The position numbers and the translations under genes are program-made. Below the pieces are notes generated by a model. That model worked only from the letters and a program-made list of their open reading frames with translations. It had not been told where the DNA came from and made no database searches. This document shows, one piece after another, positions 40,324 through 53,409 of a DNA stretch of 64,000 nucleotides. The stretch spans positions 39,613 to 103,612 of the forward strand of contig QZCP01000734.1 in the NCBI GenBank assembly GCA_003956705.1, read 5' to 3'. Every line of letters starts with the position of its first letter. Position 1 is the first letter of the stretch. The DNA comes from Brevipalpus yothersi. Its lineage: Eukaryota > Arthropoda > Arachnida > Trombidiformes > Tenuipalpidae.

Positions 40324-43300
40324 TGATATCAAGCGGAAGACATTTCATGGTGATCAGATCAAGTGTAATAGCGGATAGAGTTGCTGTTGTTGTGTAGTTA
40401 AATTTTTTTTTTCTCTTCTTCTCTTGACTTTCATAAGTGCCTCAAGTAAATCTGATTAACATATAATATCTATACACTGTACACTTACCCACTTCCCAAA
40501 CACCAGGAAAAGAATCACTTGGACATGGTGTGATCATACATTCATGATTGATCGCATAATCTAATGTGTAAGGCCAAAATGGTGGATAATTATCGAAAAC
40601 CGGCATCGATGAATCGTATGTAAAATTTGATTCATACAACATTTGGAACATATTATTGCCACCGATCTGTAAGAATGGAGCTCTCATTCCTCGTACATCT
40701 TCCGTACGAACAGCAGCATATCGATTGAGGAATTCTCGCTGTCCATGAATTTCTTTTTGCCATCGTAATTTGGAAAATTTTTCTCCAAAACTATGCCTGA
40801 ATATTGAAATTGAAATGGAAAGAGAAAAAAGAAGAATAAAAGATGATTTGAAGATCATTAATTAATTGATTATGTTGTTCAAATTGAAAATGAAAAAAAA
40901 TTTTCAAGAGCCTCGAAGCTAAAATTTTCATCAAGAGGAAAAGTATTCAGTGAAGTAGTATGAATTAAATTGATTTTGGTTGAAGTGTCCTGGCAGTTGA
41001 TAGTTTATTCTCAATCTTCATAGTCGTATCGATTATTCTAATAATGATGATGAAGCTGGAAGATATGTAGACATCTTCTTTCTTTCTCTCTTGAGAAGCG
41101 TATATGATTTGATGAAGATCAATCTGTTTCGAATCATAGCTAATTATACAAAAATTCAAATTATGATTCGTGGTGTACAAAATCTAAACCATCGTGATTA
41201 AATATGCTCAACCATCCAATGCTAGCTGGCTGCATGATGATGATACATGTAATGAATTGCTCTTGATCTGATCACCTAATCGTGGATGATGTCAAGGTTT
41301 GCACATATTTTGTACCACCTTCTACATTTCACCTCGAAATACATAACATTTTTTGAACATCTTCATCTAGATTACATTTTTTGCCAATAAGACTCACAAA
41401 TTATGTAGGTGTTCTATACTTTCACTTATCTTATCATGATGATTCATTCGGATATTTATATAAATATATTCCTTCAATCTATCAGATACAAATCAAGTCA
41501 ATCAAGTGAGTCTAAAACAAATTCTATTCCATTTCGAATTATTAAGCTCAATCATGAGGCGTGAGAGAGAGAGAGAGATGATCAGATATCTCGTCGCTAG
41601 TGTAATCATGCATGGAATAGCAGATTTATTCTGACTCTTTCCATCATGTAAACCATATCGTACCGAAATGTAAGTCAATGAGCTGTTGAGGATGTATATT
41701 TTTATACATAAATGAACGATAATGAAAAGTTGGTTAAATGATCAAGTTCACTATAACTTTAAGATAGATGGAAAATGTATTCTTTGCATGTTTAACATGC
41801 TCTAGTCTGGTTGAAAGTTACTGCTTTTTCACCACATTAAAACTTGCCCAATTTTAATTCAAAATCTCAATCTTTCCCTCAATCTATTGCGCAATTAAAA
41901 GAAGAAGGGAATAATTTGAAAAAGATGGCCTTAACCATGTGGAAGATACTCACGTTATTCCATGAGAAGCGATCTCATGTCCACGCGAATAGAGTGTTTG
42001 AACGTGACCATAATCAGTCCATTCGTGAGAAACGTAGAAAGTTCCTAGTATAGAGCATCCATTAGGATTTTTACGCTTATTATCAAATATTTCCTCATAA
42101 ATATTCCAATTTAAATCATTGATTGCATCCTCAAACGATATCATCACTATTTGTGGCACCTCTTCTCGACTCAAGCCACCGGGTATCGATGAACTTCCAC
42201 AATTACAATTTGGCAATTGACACACTCTTGGATCACATTTTGTGGCAGGTTTAAGTGGCTGGGAAATTCGTGCCACTTGATCAAATGATTTCACTACTAC
42301 TGGTGGCAATACTGGCTGATTGGCCGGTAAAATGGGTACCGAAAGTGCTTTCGGTACACTTGCCGGTCTGAGACGTTGATTAATTGTCGGCCGATCCGGA
42401 GTTCGAACAGCATTGGTAATATTGAGTGATGCGATTACCGATGGATTAGCTCTACTCCATGGCCGTGGAGTAGCTGCTGGTGGCTGATTAGCTGGTTGAT
42501 AATCTGTTGATATATTATCACCGTCTTCCGATGTTGATGAGCTTGGTTCACGTCTTTCGGCTGGCACTTGATCTCCACCATCATCTTCATAATCCACAAG
42601 TCCGAAAGGCTGTCCATGCTCTGAGGGTACACCTGAACCACTTGGAATGTCAAGTAATATAGAGCCTAGCCGATAACCAGTGTTGCGATTATTGGGAGCA
42701 TTGCCATTGCCATTCGAATCGGTGTCCAGCTTGGAATTGTCCGATGATGATGACGATGATGCCGGTGAATCTATCTGCTTCTCAATTGCCGATGAATTAT
42801 TATCATTATATCCCGAAATCTCCGGATCATTTGCCGGTAATGAAGCATCGTCCACATAATCATCATAACTTGCCAGTGGATTTGCTTGATTGGACGGCAC
42901 GACAGGCTTTTCGGTAGGTTGTTGACCATTTGATGGTGATACTTGACCATTTCGTGATGCTAGAGCTGATGTTGCAAAACTCCATGGTGATTCAGTTGCT
43001 GGTTGTCCTTGATCATCATCACCACCATTACCATCACCAGTAGCCTCTTCTTCCGATGATGTACCACTGGTATCACTACCACTGCTACTAATACCACTGT
43101 CGGTGCCTCCAGTTCGACCCTCTCGATTGCCAGTATTGCCGGTAGCTTGACGATAAGACCAATCTGAATCAACATCTCGACTAGTCTCAAAGCCAGCATA
43201 CGGTGGTGAGTATGGCAATCGAAGTGATGATTTGGGTGATACGGATTGGTATGGTGATGAGGATGCTGGGGATGATGATGATGAGGTGAGCACACTGGAT

Positions 43301-44778
43301 GATGTTGCCGGCAGTCCGAAAGATGGTCTATAGTAGGACGGATTGTTGTTGGGAGCATTGAGTAGTGGAAAAGAGGAGGAAGAAGTTTGATTTGAACGTA
43401 TAAACAGTGGATTACGGGCAAGATATTCTTTTGGTGTCATATCGTAATTGGCTGATTGATAATTATCATTACGCTGACGTGCTGACGATGATGATGATGG
43501 CCTCGAAACGATGGAAGATGAAAGTAAAGAAGATGATGGAGAAGAGGATGTTGAGCTGGTTAATGATGGTACGCGTCGAAAGTATTGATCTTGAGAAAGT
43601 TGGGAACCTCGATCATCCCACGTGTTAGCTGAATGGGCAGTTGAATCAATTGATGGACTTTGATCCACATCATCAGCGGATGATGATGGTGACGAAGATC
43701 CTGTGGACACAATTCGTCTTGTGTCATCATTTATTTTCCACAGATTATCACCAGCATTACCCAGAGTATCAGATGGATTTTTGACAGTATTCCGTCCAAA
43801 ATAAGATCCCGAATCTGATGTAATGTCCGGACTATTTCGTGGCTGTTGATCATTGATTGTCGATGGATTTGACGATGATGATGGCGGTAATGATCTATCA
43901 ACAACAGTATCAATTGGACTATGTTGCCTGTTATTACCATTCACTGTTGAAGCAAAATTTTTATTCAAATTTGATCGAGATAGTTGTAAATCAGCAGCAG
44001 TACGTCGACTGGTGTCATCGAGTGTTTGATGTTGATGTTGGGATGGATTGATTCGAGATACACTTGATGATACAATCGATACATCGGCCGGTACATTGAT
44101 TGGTTGGGCTGGCTGTTCATTACTCAAATCGTGGAATCGATTATCAGTGTTGACCGGTATTGATACATCAGCATCACCAGTATCACCACCCTTGTAATCC
44201 AAATTTTTGGATAACTTTGAATCTGCAAGCAAAATTGAAAAGAGTAGAGTTAAAAATTTTGATGATAATTTACGTTCTCGTACGGTGAGCATGATGATTA
44301 TGTAGATTGGTTAATTGAAATTTTTTTCCTTCTGAACTTTTCGAAATTTTGATTGAGTTAAAAATGGTTCTACTATTAACTTTCGTTTTCCATACATACA
44401 CGCCAAAATAAATTCGAAAACCCATGGGAACAGCATGGATCCTACTCAATATTTGATTTACACATGCCAAACATGTGTCAAACAATGTCAAACATCCATC
44501 AACAATCATCAACATACCCCACACCATCATGGAATGTAAGGAAAAGTTGATATATATATGATTTATGCTCTCCCATTTCCTATGAATTTTTTCTTGACAG
44601 CAAACAGTGGTTCAAGTTCATCATGATCAGCTTTTCTTTTGCTTAAAATATTTCATCAAACAAACCCCCCTGATCACACCTTTACTTCATGTGGAGCGTG
44701 TGTACCTCTACAGGTATCTGTATAATATGAACATTTTCAGAACTTATATCCTCTACAATTCACGAACTACATTTGCAT

Positions 44779-44813
<35 letters not shown>

Positions 44814-46718
44814 TTACCATGTTCATCCGTCCAAAAATTTTGCCTTTTTTTGCATAACAAATCATCAATATTCATGCTTGTCAACGGTAAAAAAACGGAT
44901 ATGGAATATACTTGACAAAGGAGAGCAAATTTTTTTCACCCTTTTTTCTTTTTGACTTCATTAATGTTAACTAGCCTGCTATATGCATTTGTGATGTGTA
45001 AGCAAATTGAAAATTGAAAGAATAATTGCCATTCGATTGATGGATGAAATATTCGATCACAGACTACTGTCTATCTGATGCAAATTAAAATGGAACGTCA
45101 AATAGTATACCGAATTCTTTCATCAAATTTGATGAAAATTCGCTATTAAATCATACAATATAGATAAAATTTCAAGGTATTCAGATCATAACCTTTGGGT
45201 GCCTTCCTTAGTGACCATGACAAATTTTTCCAATTTTTTTCGCAACCTCTTGATGGCTACAACATCAACAATTCCACTACAACTAAGAATGTTGGGCAAT
45301 GCTTTTTGAACTCGAAAAGTTTTTTCGATCTTTCCTCATCACTCATATGCATAAATATGATCATGATTCTGAAGATTTGCTCTTGATGATTTGCGTGTGT
45401 ATGTATATGATTGAGATAAAACTTGAAAAGCACCTCGAGAAGATAGATATTGATCAATGTTATCAGATTGTATTCTGATACATAAAACTTTGACTGAAGA
45501 AGATAGCAGCAATTAATGGTTGAAATTTGAATTAATTGAGGTGACTGTTTAACACTTTAGCACATAAAGCTTACAAAACGCGCCATACTTTCTCTCTCTC
45601 TCCTCCATCCAGCTAATGAAGATAGGTATATGTACATGATGAAGATGGAACATCAAAACGACTGGTTCCATTGGATCATAATGTGTATCTATCTAAATAT
45701 AAGGACTTTATTATCACGAATTGAATTGATCGTACGATCGTTAGCATGATCAAGTGAAAGTGTGTGTGTGTTCTGAAAAGGGTATTCGCTTTGGGGATAA
45801 GAACGAAATTTGATCACAAAAAAACGATAATAGCAGGTACACACATACCGATTATGGATGGCATTGTGTCCAAATAAGTGATAATCGAAAGTTTGAATAA
45901 GTGTATATCAAGTGAATACAGTAGTCACGAATTTGATGCCTTCGGCTATCGGGTGTGTGTGAATCAATACACACGATTCTCCAAACTAGTGGCCATCCGT
46001 TTTGGTTAGGGTAACATGAAAATCGATCAGATTTAGGAGATTTAGGAGATAGAATAAAAATTTCAATCGATTTATCACCAAATGGAATGCTGTATACACC
46101 ACCATTGATCATCGAATAGCTAAGGTGTGATGTAAGCCGATTTGATGTAGTAGTAGTAGCATTAGTAGTAGCCGGTAGATTAGGAGTTTTTTTTGAATTA
46201 AATCACCCAGATATGACCTCTCTCTCTCTTTCTTGCGGACAGGAGCGGCGGAAAGAAAAAAATGAAAAAAATTTTCGATCAACAGACTTATTCATAAAAA
46301 AAATATACAGAAATTAAAAAAATTTACTTGGTCTGATCACCTAACTTCGATAATTCTTCAAATCTTCTACTACAATCATTGATCCTAATTCCTTTTCCAA
46401 ATGATGGTTTTCAGATGGCATCGATACATATAAGTAGGACCCAGACAGACATATCAATTCATCACCAATCAATCTTACAGCTATCATATTTTGCTACTAT
46501 TTTTTGGTTTTTTTCTATTTTCTTTCGCTCTCTCTCCCTCCCATTCCGATACACACAAGGACCCTTCGGGAAAGGAAAAGATTTGAATATCCAATCAATA
46601 TTAGTAATATTCCGACTTGCATTCGATTCAGATCATTTCATTGCACTGCACAGCGTGATCCGTGTTTAGAGGTTCAAATCACCCTCAAATGTCCCACCAA
46701 TTTGAAATGTATATCTGT

Positions 46719-46755
<37 letters not shown>

Positions 46756-46833
46756 TTGAAGCCCTCTCGGATCAACGACCCAGAATAGACCAATCTGCAT
46801 CAACAAGGTAACTTATAATCAGTGAAAATGATG

Positions 46834-46871
<38 letters not shown>

Positions 46872-49125
46872 AAGTGTAAACAAAAGAAAATATTTTTAAC
46901 CATTCTAGAGTACATTTTTTTTTCTCCCTATTTGACTTCAACCAATAAGGAACTCTTCTTCCTTTTCCTACATTTAAATTTCAAATTCTAGCCTGAATTG
47001 TTCAAACACGAATGCCATTGGGATGAGAGTGTTCATGAGAGAGAGGGAGAGATACCATGTTGGAGGAGCTTGAAAATTTGCAGAACATGAGCCAGCCACA
47101 ATAGAATATATTAGCATTATCAAACTGTATCTCTTTCAATTCCTAAACGAAGGATGCTTTTAGATACTAGTGGTGAATCGATAAATCATGAATTATTTGG
47201 GAGGAAGATCAATTTCAAATCAATTACAGCTTTACCAATATATATGTATAGAGAGAAGTAGAGAGACATCCTCACCTTCTGTTGAACCTTTCCCTGAAAT
47301 TCAAAATGATTCATCCCTTCAAGCGATCCCGGTAAAACAATTAGAAGAAAAAAGTAAGAAAGATCAATCTGAGCTCTTCTAAATTGGCGGCAAACCAAGG
47401 AAATGGATATTCGAGTGCATGAATGTATCGTACATTGTATCGTGTATTTATTGATATTGAATAATCGAAGCTTCCATCACATGATACCTTTATCAATACC
47501 TTTTATTTCATTCAAAGTCATGCAATTTTCCAAGAATTCCAAGGCTTTCAGGCGCTAGCAATCCAGAAGCTGTATACATGGTGTATATATACACACATCA
47601 GATCATCTGATCGCTACTATTCTCAAAGTTTTTACCTGCTGGACATGAATTGAGATCCACACAAACATCAAGATTCAATGGAGCACGAATTACCCTCAAA
47701 CGGAAAAGAGAGAATATGAGAAGGAAATTTTCCATTGAAAATTGATCAAAGATATTATTTGAATCGTTTTGGAGAGAAAAATAATACTCGTCAGGCAAAC
47801 ACACAAGTGTTGAAGAATGCATTATTTTTGAAATTGTTCACATTGCTGGAAATTGCTTCGAAAATGATAAATTAGAAGGGGCCACCAAGATACACACACT
47901 ATTTTTTTCTCTATATTCTCTATTGATTCATGAAGTTTTGCCTATTATTTTTCACATTCTCCTTTATATACACACATACTCTAATTTCAACATTGACACC
48001 CTCCTTTTTTTCGAGGGCCAATCTACTTTCCTTCCTCACCGGGCCAAGATGAAGAAGAATAGTAACAAGTAATAAAGGTGAATCAAGAAGAAGAAAGGAG
48101 TGGAGATTCATGATAGAAGGTAGAGTTTCAATATTTGAAGAAATACACTTGATTGCTTGAAGAGACCGAAAAAGCCAAAATAAGAGCATTTCAAATTGAT
48201 CAACATCAAATTCTCGTTCAAAGAGAAAGGAAGAAAGAAAGAAAGAAAGAGAGAGAGAGACTGGACTGAATGCATATGAATTCTAATTTGTAATTGTTCA
48301 AGGTAAATGTTAAAAAATAGATCAGTTTATGTGATGATAGAGAGGAGGAAAAACAATAATTCAACTCCCAAGCCTCTATAACGGTACTTTCACACTTATG
48401 GTCGAAAGTGTGTTTCAGTGTGAACATTATTGATTGTTCAACTCTTATAAATGATCAGTACTGTTGATGGGTATCGCTAACGTTTCGAAAAATATTTACA
48501 TACATGAACACATTCACTCATAACCGTAAATTTTGATGAATGAATGATTTCTCTCTTTNCTCTCTCTCTTCTTTTTTTGCCCATTCATCAAAAATTCAAT
48601 TGTACAGTAGTTGTAAACTGTAACCACACATACACAAACAAACTTTGTTTGGCCTGAGTCAGATTTAAATTTATTCTCACTACTAAAATTCTGTGTATGG
48701 CTATGAAAAATTGAATTCTTTTCTCTTTTCACCATACTATACTGTACTTCGACCTGATAACTCTTTCTCATTCGATCAATTTATGCATACTTTTCTTCCT
48801 CCTCCTTCTTCTTCTTCTTCCTCTTGTCTTTCCCACATCAATACCCAAAACTGGAACTTGAAATATTTAAATGAATGTGTGAGTGAGCGACTGTTATGAT
48901 GCTATTGTTTGGGCAATGCTCTTTTTTTCTCTCTCTTCCGAACTGAACATAATATATCAGAAGATAGCCTCAAAACTATACTGTCGTCAGCAGAACCTAA
49001 TTAGGAAATATGATGATGGCTTGAGTGGTATGAGCATGTTTTCATGCCTATTATTCGATAATTCAAGCATTTCAAGCATCCTGCATGAAGATTGTAGTAG
49101 TAGAAGAAATTTTTCTTTCTACCTT

Positions 49126-49205
<80 letters not shown>

Positions 49206-49448
49206 ACTTCTATTCCATTATCAATATCCTCCTCCTATTTTTTTATCCATTCATTTTTTGATACTTATTCAAGTTCTGGGTTTTCACTTTTCATGGTGAA
49301 AATTTTTCATCCTTCAAAAAATTCTGATACTCAAAGTGTGAGTGTATGATAGATATATACATGTACATGTATGTGTGTGTATGAGTTGTTGTTGTTGATA
49401 AGTTTTATTCCATGTTTCTTCCAAACTCATTCACTTGTGTGTGTATGG

Positions 49449-49485
<37 letters not shown>

Positions 49486-51091
49486 GACGTGCTCAACTTG
49501 TATGTGTATGGTAATACAAGGTGCACTGGGTGAGGGTGGTGAAAAAGGGTGGATAGAGTGGATGGATGAATCAATCAATTGATTGATTTGATAGTAATTT
49601 TCAATTTATTATCCTTGAAGAAATCAAAATGATCAAGTATGGGATGCTGTTTTTTCTCTTCACCATCTCGTCACGGAGGAGGAGGAGATGTTTTAATTCA
49701 TTTGATCGACATTCTTTTCTCTTATCATGAGAACACTCTCATTTTTGAATTAACTACTACGCTCTGTATACTCATAAATCATCATAAGCTACTCATACAC
49801 TGAAACTTTATCGGAAACACCTACTAGCATCATGAGTTGAGTTTCGAAAAGATAATCAATTTTCATTTGATCCTTTGATTTGTAACTACTGGACTAGTGG
49901 AGAGAGAGAGAGAGGTCGACATTCACAAAATACGGAATGAATTAATCCATATAAGATGACCTGCTATGAGAAATCGTTTGATTGTTGAAAAATTTGGTCA
50001 TTCTCTTGGCATGATTGTGGTCTTAGGTTATCTGGAATTTTTCATCTTCTTCGTTAAGAAGATTGAAAGAAGAAAAGGAAGAGAGGAAGAGAGAGGCCAC
50101 AAACAGATGAGGCTGATGATGATTTGGATAAGAGATAAATGAAGCTCGCGTATACGGAAGCTGTATTAAACAATGATTTTTTTGACAGAATGATAAATTC
50201 AAGAATTAACTACTACTTCTACTACTAACTACCATTACTGCTACCATTTGTGAATCTTTTCTAACGGTAAAATTGTTCATAGTACTGAGATAAATTTTTG
50301 TTTGTCTCTCTCTCTCTTGTCTTACATTTATCGTTCTCGATTTACCGTTCATCTTCACTTTTACTTTCTTTTTGTGCATATTATTTTTCTCTTCTTTCAT
50401 AAACTATCTCTCTACTGTATGAATATATGCATTCAATAGCACATGTTTCGTGCGTTAATTCAAATTCCAATCCACGCTCATCTTCACTTGTCTGGGCCAA
50501 TTTTTCACCATAAAACAGTTTAAATTATCTCAACGTGATCACGATTGAATATTTAACATGTATAATATATAAAATTTCACCTTCTCAATCTCGATTGCTT
50601 ACTTTCTCTTTTAAATATTTATAATTGTGATATGTATGTGTGTATGTACTTTATGTTCACTTTTGTCTAGCTTAATTTAGGATTGATTCTTGATTATTCA
50701 TGATTAAAATGATCTTTTTTCTTTCTCTTTCTCAAAGCCCAATAAAAATCCGAATATATATACATATACATGTATATTTATACACATCGCATTACTTACC
50801 GTTTCCGTTGTGGCCACATTGAACATTACGTGGCCAATCGCAAGTTTGAAGTTCTGATGAAAAATACAATCCACCAGTACATGATTCGTGGAGTGGTTCA
50901 CCAAAAACGCACACAAAATATTTACTACAATCAGATTGATCCTCAAAGTACCCGAATTGCTCGGGGCATATGAAGGATGGTGATGAAGATGGTGAAGATG
51001 AGTTGGTTGATGCGGCTGATGATGAAACTATTAAATCTAAAAGAAGATATGGAAGAGAAGAAAAGAAAAAAATAGATATTAATTTTCGCAT
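38202..51091 (-). CDS. Chitin deacetylase with N-terminal CBM14 and long Ser/Pro/Asn-rich linker (CDA5-like)
   Basis: Four exons in transcript order, 51091-50800, 44222-41954, 40796-40489 and 38662-38202, join in phase to 1109 residues. The protein should be secreted and act on chitin in cuticle or another extracellular matrix. Residues 1-27 look like a signal peptide (MRKLISIFFFSSLPYLLLDL). C42, C55, C61, C71, C84 and C92 form a peritrophin-A (CBM14) domain. About 660 residues of Ser/Pro/Asn/Asp-rich linker follow, all in one 2.27 kb exon. The deacetylase domain starts near residue 785. Its motifs are SFED (793-796), HGITH (851-855), RAPF (892-895), DSSMP (915-919) and YYHSAWF in the last exon. 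Motifs 1 and 2 differ from the family consensus TFDD and HS/TxxH. CBM14 plus a long linker without an LDLa module is the layout of insect group IV (CDA5). A pyrimidine tract and AG end at 51037, so the 5' boundary may instead be an acceptor there, with the signal peptide in an upstream exon. Confidence 0.9.
38663..40488 (-). other. Third intron of the chitin deacetylase gene
   Basis: GT-AG intron separating the two C-terminal deacetylase exons, phase 1. It holds a long (GA)n tract at 40276-40321 and AT-rich sequence. No coding content was recognised. Confidence 0.8.
40276..40321. repeat. (GA)n microsatellite, 46 bases
   Basis: GA run in the third intron of the deacetylase gene. Confidence 0.96.
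40797..41953 (-). other. Second intron of the chitin deacetylase gene
   Basis: GT-AG intron, phase 2, that splits the HGITH metal-binding motif: the Thr codon spans the junction. It is AT-rich with only a short GA patch near 41563-41579. No coding content was recognised. Confidence 0.8.
44779..44805. repeat. (CT)n microsatellite
   Basis: CT run in the first intron of the deacetylase gene. Confidence 0.95.
46724..46753. repeat. (GA)n arm of a spaced inverted repeat
   Basis: A 30-base GA run, complementary to the CT run at 46837-46870, with an 83-base loop between them. Confidence 0.95.
46837..46870. repeat. (CT)n arm of a spaced inverted repeat
   Basis: A 34-base CT run that pairs with the GA run at 46724-46753. 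Confidence 0.95.
49126..49201. repeat. (CT)n microsatellite, about 76 bases
   Basis: CT run with one interruption near its start, in the first intron of the deacetylase gene. Confidence 0.97.
49452..49480. repeat. (GT)n microsatellite
   Basis: GT run in the first intron of the deacetylase gene; other TGTG-rich sequence surrounds it. Confidence 0.96.
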
Positions 51092-52039
51092 ATTTTGAAT
51101 CTATAACAAGGTAGTATGAGTGAATAGAAAAAAAAGATATTAGTTGAAGATGATCGAGAGATGTTTTTTTGTTGCTGTTCATTTTCAATTTTTGGATGAG
51201 AAGAGTAAAAAGATGATTAAAATAATTACAATTAATCTCATTATCGGTGTCATCATCATTATCGATATTTGGATTGGAAAAAATTCTTATTGGAAAGCTT
51301 ATCTGAAAGTATAGCCAAATATTCTACGTTTTCCAGGTTTAAGTTGTAAAAAAACTATGAACTTGTGTGTACACAAGATTTTTCTTTCGATACTTAATCT
51401 GAGAAAGTATTAACATTGTTTCGAGATGAATGATGTTCACTAATCGTGAGAAAATTCTAATTCCCTACTTAATCACTCTTGATTCAACTTGATTTCATCA
51501 AATTTTCATTTACAACCCCCCAAAAATTTGTATGTTTACCATTCAAAAATATTGGGCAAGACAAATCTCGTTCTCATGGACAGCATGCTGGTAAGTGTGA
51601 TTGAAGAAGATCTTGAACATGTCAAATTAGTTAATCAAGCTGAATTATGGCCTTTGAATCAAACTGTATGCACACACACACACATACTCATTCACCAAGA
51701 AAAACGAATTAAATATATGAAAAAAAGTTTCTTGAATCATCTTATTGGCTCATCTCACAGCAAGATAGATCGCGAGAGAGAGAGAGAAAGAGAAAGTGGA
51801 ATCGATTTGAATCATGACTGCCATTGAGTTAAGATTAAATGAATCGGTTGGGGTATGTAGTTTACTATATCATATCATTTGGTGAGAGAAAAAACGAGAA
51901 AGTCCATTCAGATCATCATTAATCAAGAGAAGTTAACATGTAATTGAGCCGCTTGGACGGATGTTGTTCCCTAACCGCCAAGTGTGTGTGTTCCTTTTTT
52001 CTCTTTTACCGATTTTGAGGGCCAGCCAGGCCAGTATTT

Positions 52040-52075
52040 TAGTATTTAGTTAGTTAGTTAGTTTGTTAGTTAAGT
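52040..52075. repeat. TTAG tetranucleotide repeat
   Basis: Imperfect tandem TTAG/TTTG units, a few copies only, in the deacetylase/Rab7 spacer. Confidence 0.75.
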
Positions 52076-53159
52076 GAGAACAACTCGATCAACTCGTATT
52101 TAGTGTATGTGATCAGTAATGTTGAGAGAAAACCAGCTTCAACACAAATCAGTCATCTCAAAAATTCAATCCGGAATTCGACATGAATCAAAATACAACT
52201 CAATCACTTTTGAATTGATACGAAAACTGATCCGTTATCTAATTGGCTACGAAAAAGATCAATTAAATTCTGATCTTTCTATCGTGTGTATGCGTTTAAG
52301 TGGACAGTTTGATCTCAAATTCGATAATCTCACTTTATTCAAGCTTATCTAACAAACGGTATTCTTTTCTAATCGTAACCTTTGAGGCAACTGAATAATT
52401 CAATGTTTCCAAATTCCCATGCTCTTTGTTGATTGTTGTCATTGTTGTACGTGAAATTCAAATCGCATTATCTGTTTTCATTTTGTATCTTCAATATGAT
52501 ATGAGCATTCCAATTCCTTAACAGATCATTGATAAAGAGTTGAGAAAAATTCATGTCTCTCTTTCTTTCTTTCTTTCCTTCTCTCAGTTCGATCGGAATT
52601 CTGAAAGTTTTGAATAATATCGTTTTGATGGGCAAATCTAAGCGTTTTTGCTAATAAAATTCAACTCCTCCATATTCAATCGATATCATGACTATCTGTT
52701 AGCATCTTCTGATCGAACATGTCAAAGTATATTTGATCATAATCGAGATAGACTAATGACTTGACACTGTGGCTAAAGTGATAGAGAAAACAGTAACTAT
52801 TCAAATGAAAACATGCTACAAGTAATCAAGATCCAAAATATATCGGTCACTCTCTCTAATCTTTATTTCTCTCTCCTTCTCTTCGGGCTTGAACACTTTG
52901 GGTTTCTTATACACACTTCTCAATATACTAACTTTTCTCTAAACGATTTTCGCTACTTCATTCTAAGCTCACAGCTTGTTACAGCTTCCGGACGATATAA
53001 GTTTAAGTCCAAAATAATGGTAAATCCAGTCAATCTATCTCTCTCTCTCTCTCACCTGTAATCTTAACTTTAGCTCAATAGAGTTCATTTGAATTTGAAT
53101 ACGATTACATCTACTGTATATATCATGTCTAACCTCTATCCACAGTAGACCGAAGAGTA

Positions 53160-53162
<3 letters not shown>

Positions 53163-53215
<53 letters not shown>
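53163..53215. repeat. (CT)n arm of a spaced inverted repeat, 53 bases
   Basis: CT run complementary to the GA run at 53368-53406, 152 bases apart. Confidence 0.97.
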
Positions 53216-53219
<4 letters not shown>

Positions 53220-53362
53220 CTAGAGGAAACTGGCGTATTCGTATTTTATCACTCTCTTTCTCATTTTGCTTAACTTTTCTTCCAATCGAATGCTTTTTCG
53301 CCCGAACGATCAATCGGCATGCCCAATTGTATGGGCGAGTCTCTTCAACTGATATCTTTCCA

Positions 53363-53367
<5 letters not shown>

Positions 53368-53406
<39 letters not shown>
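53368..53406. repeat. (GA)n arm of a spaced inverted repeat
   Basis: GA run that pairs with the CT run at 53163-53215. Confidence 0.96.

Positions 53407-53409
<3 letters not shown>

Larger units (their letters stand above)
44223..50799 (-). other. First intron of the chitin deacetylase gene, 6.6 kb
   Basis: The donor ACG/GTAAGT at its 5' end and TTGCAG at its 3' end are good splice sites, and both flanking exons are in phase 1. It contains a (GA)n/(CT)n pair at 46724-46870, a long CT tract at 49126-49201, a GT tract at 49452-49480 and one ambiguous base at 48559. Two short stretches (about 45852-46286 and 47636-47700, minus strand) look somewhat exon-like but could not be placed in the gene. 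Confidence 0.7.

Noticed and set aside
52119..52352. 77-codon frame with an ordinary-looking composition between the deacetylase and Rab7
   Set aside because: No family similarity recognised, no adjoining exon-like segments, and length is within chance for this base composition.
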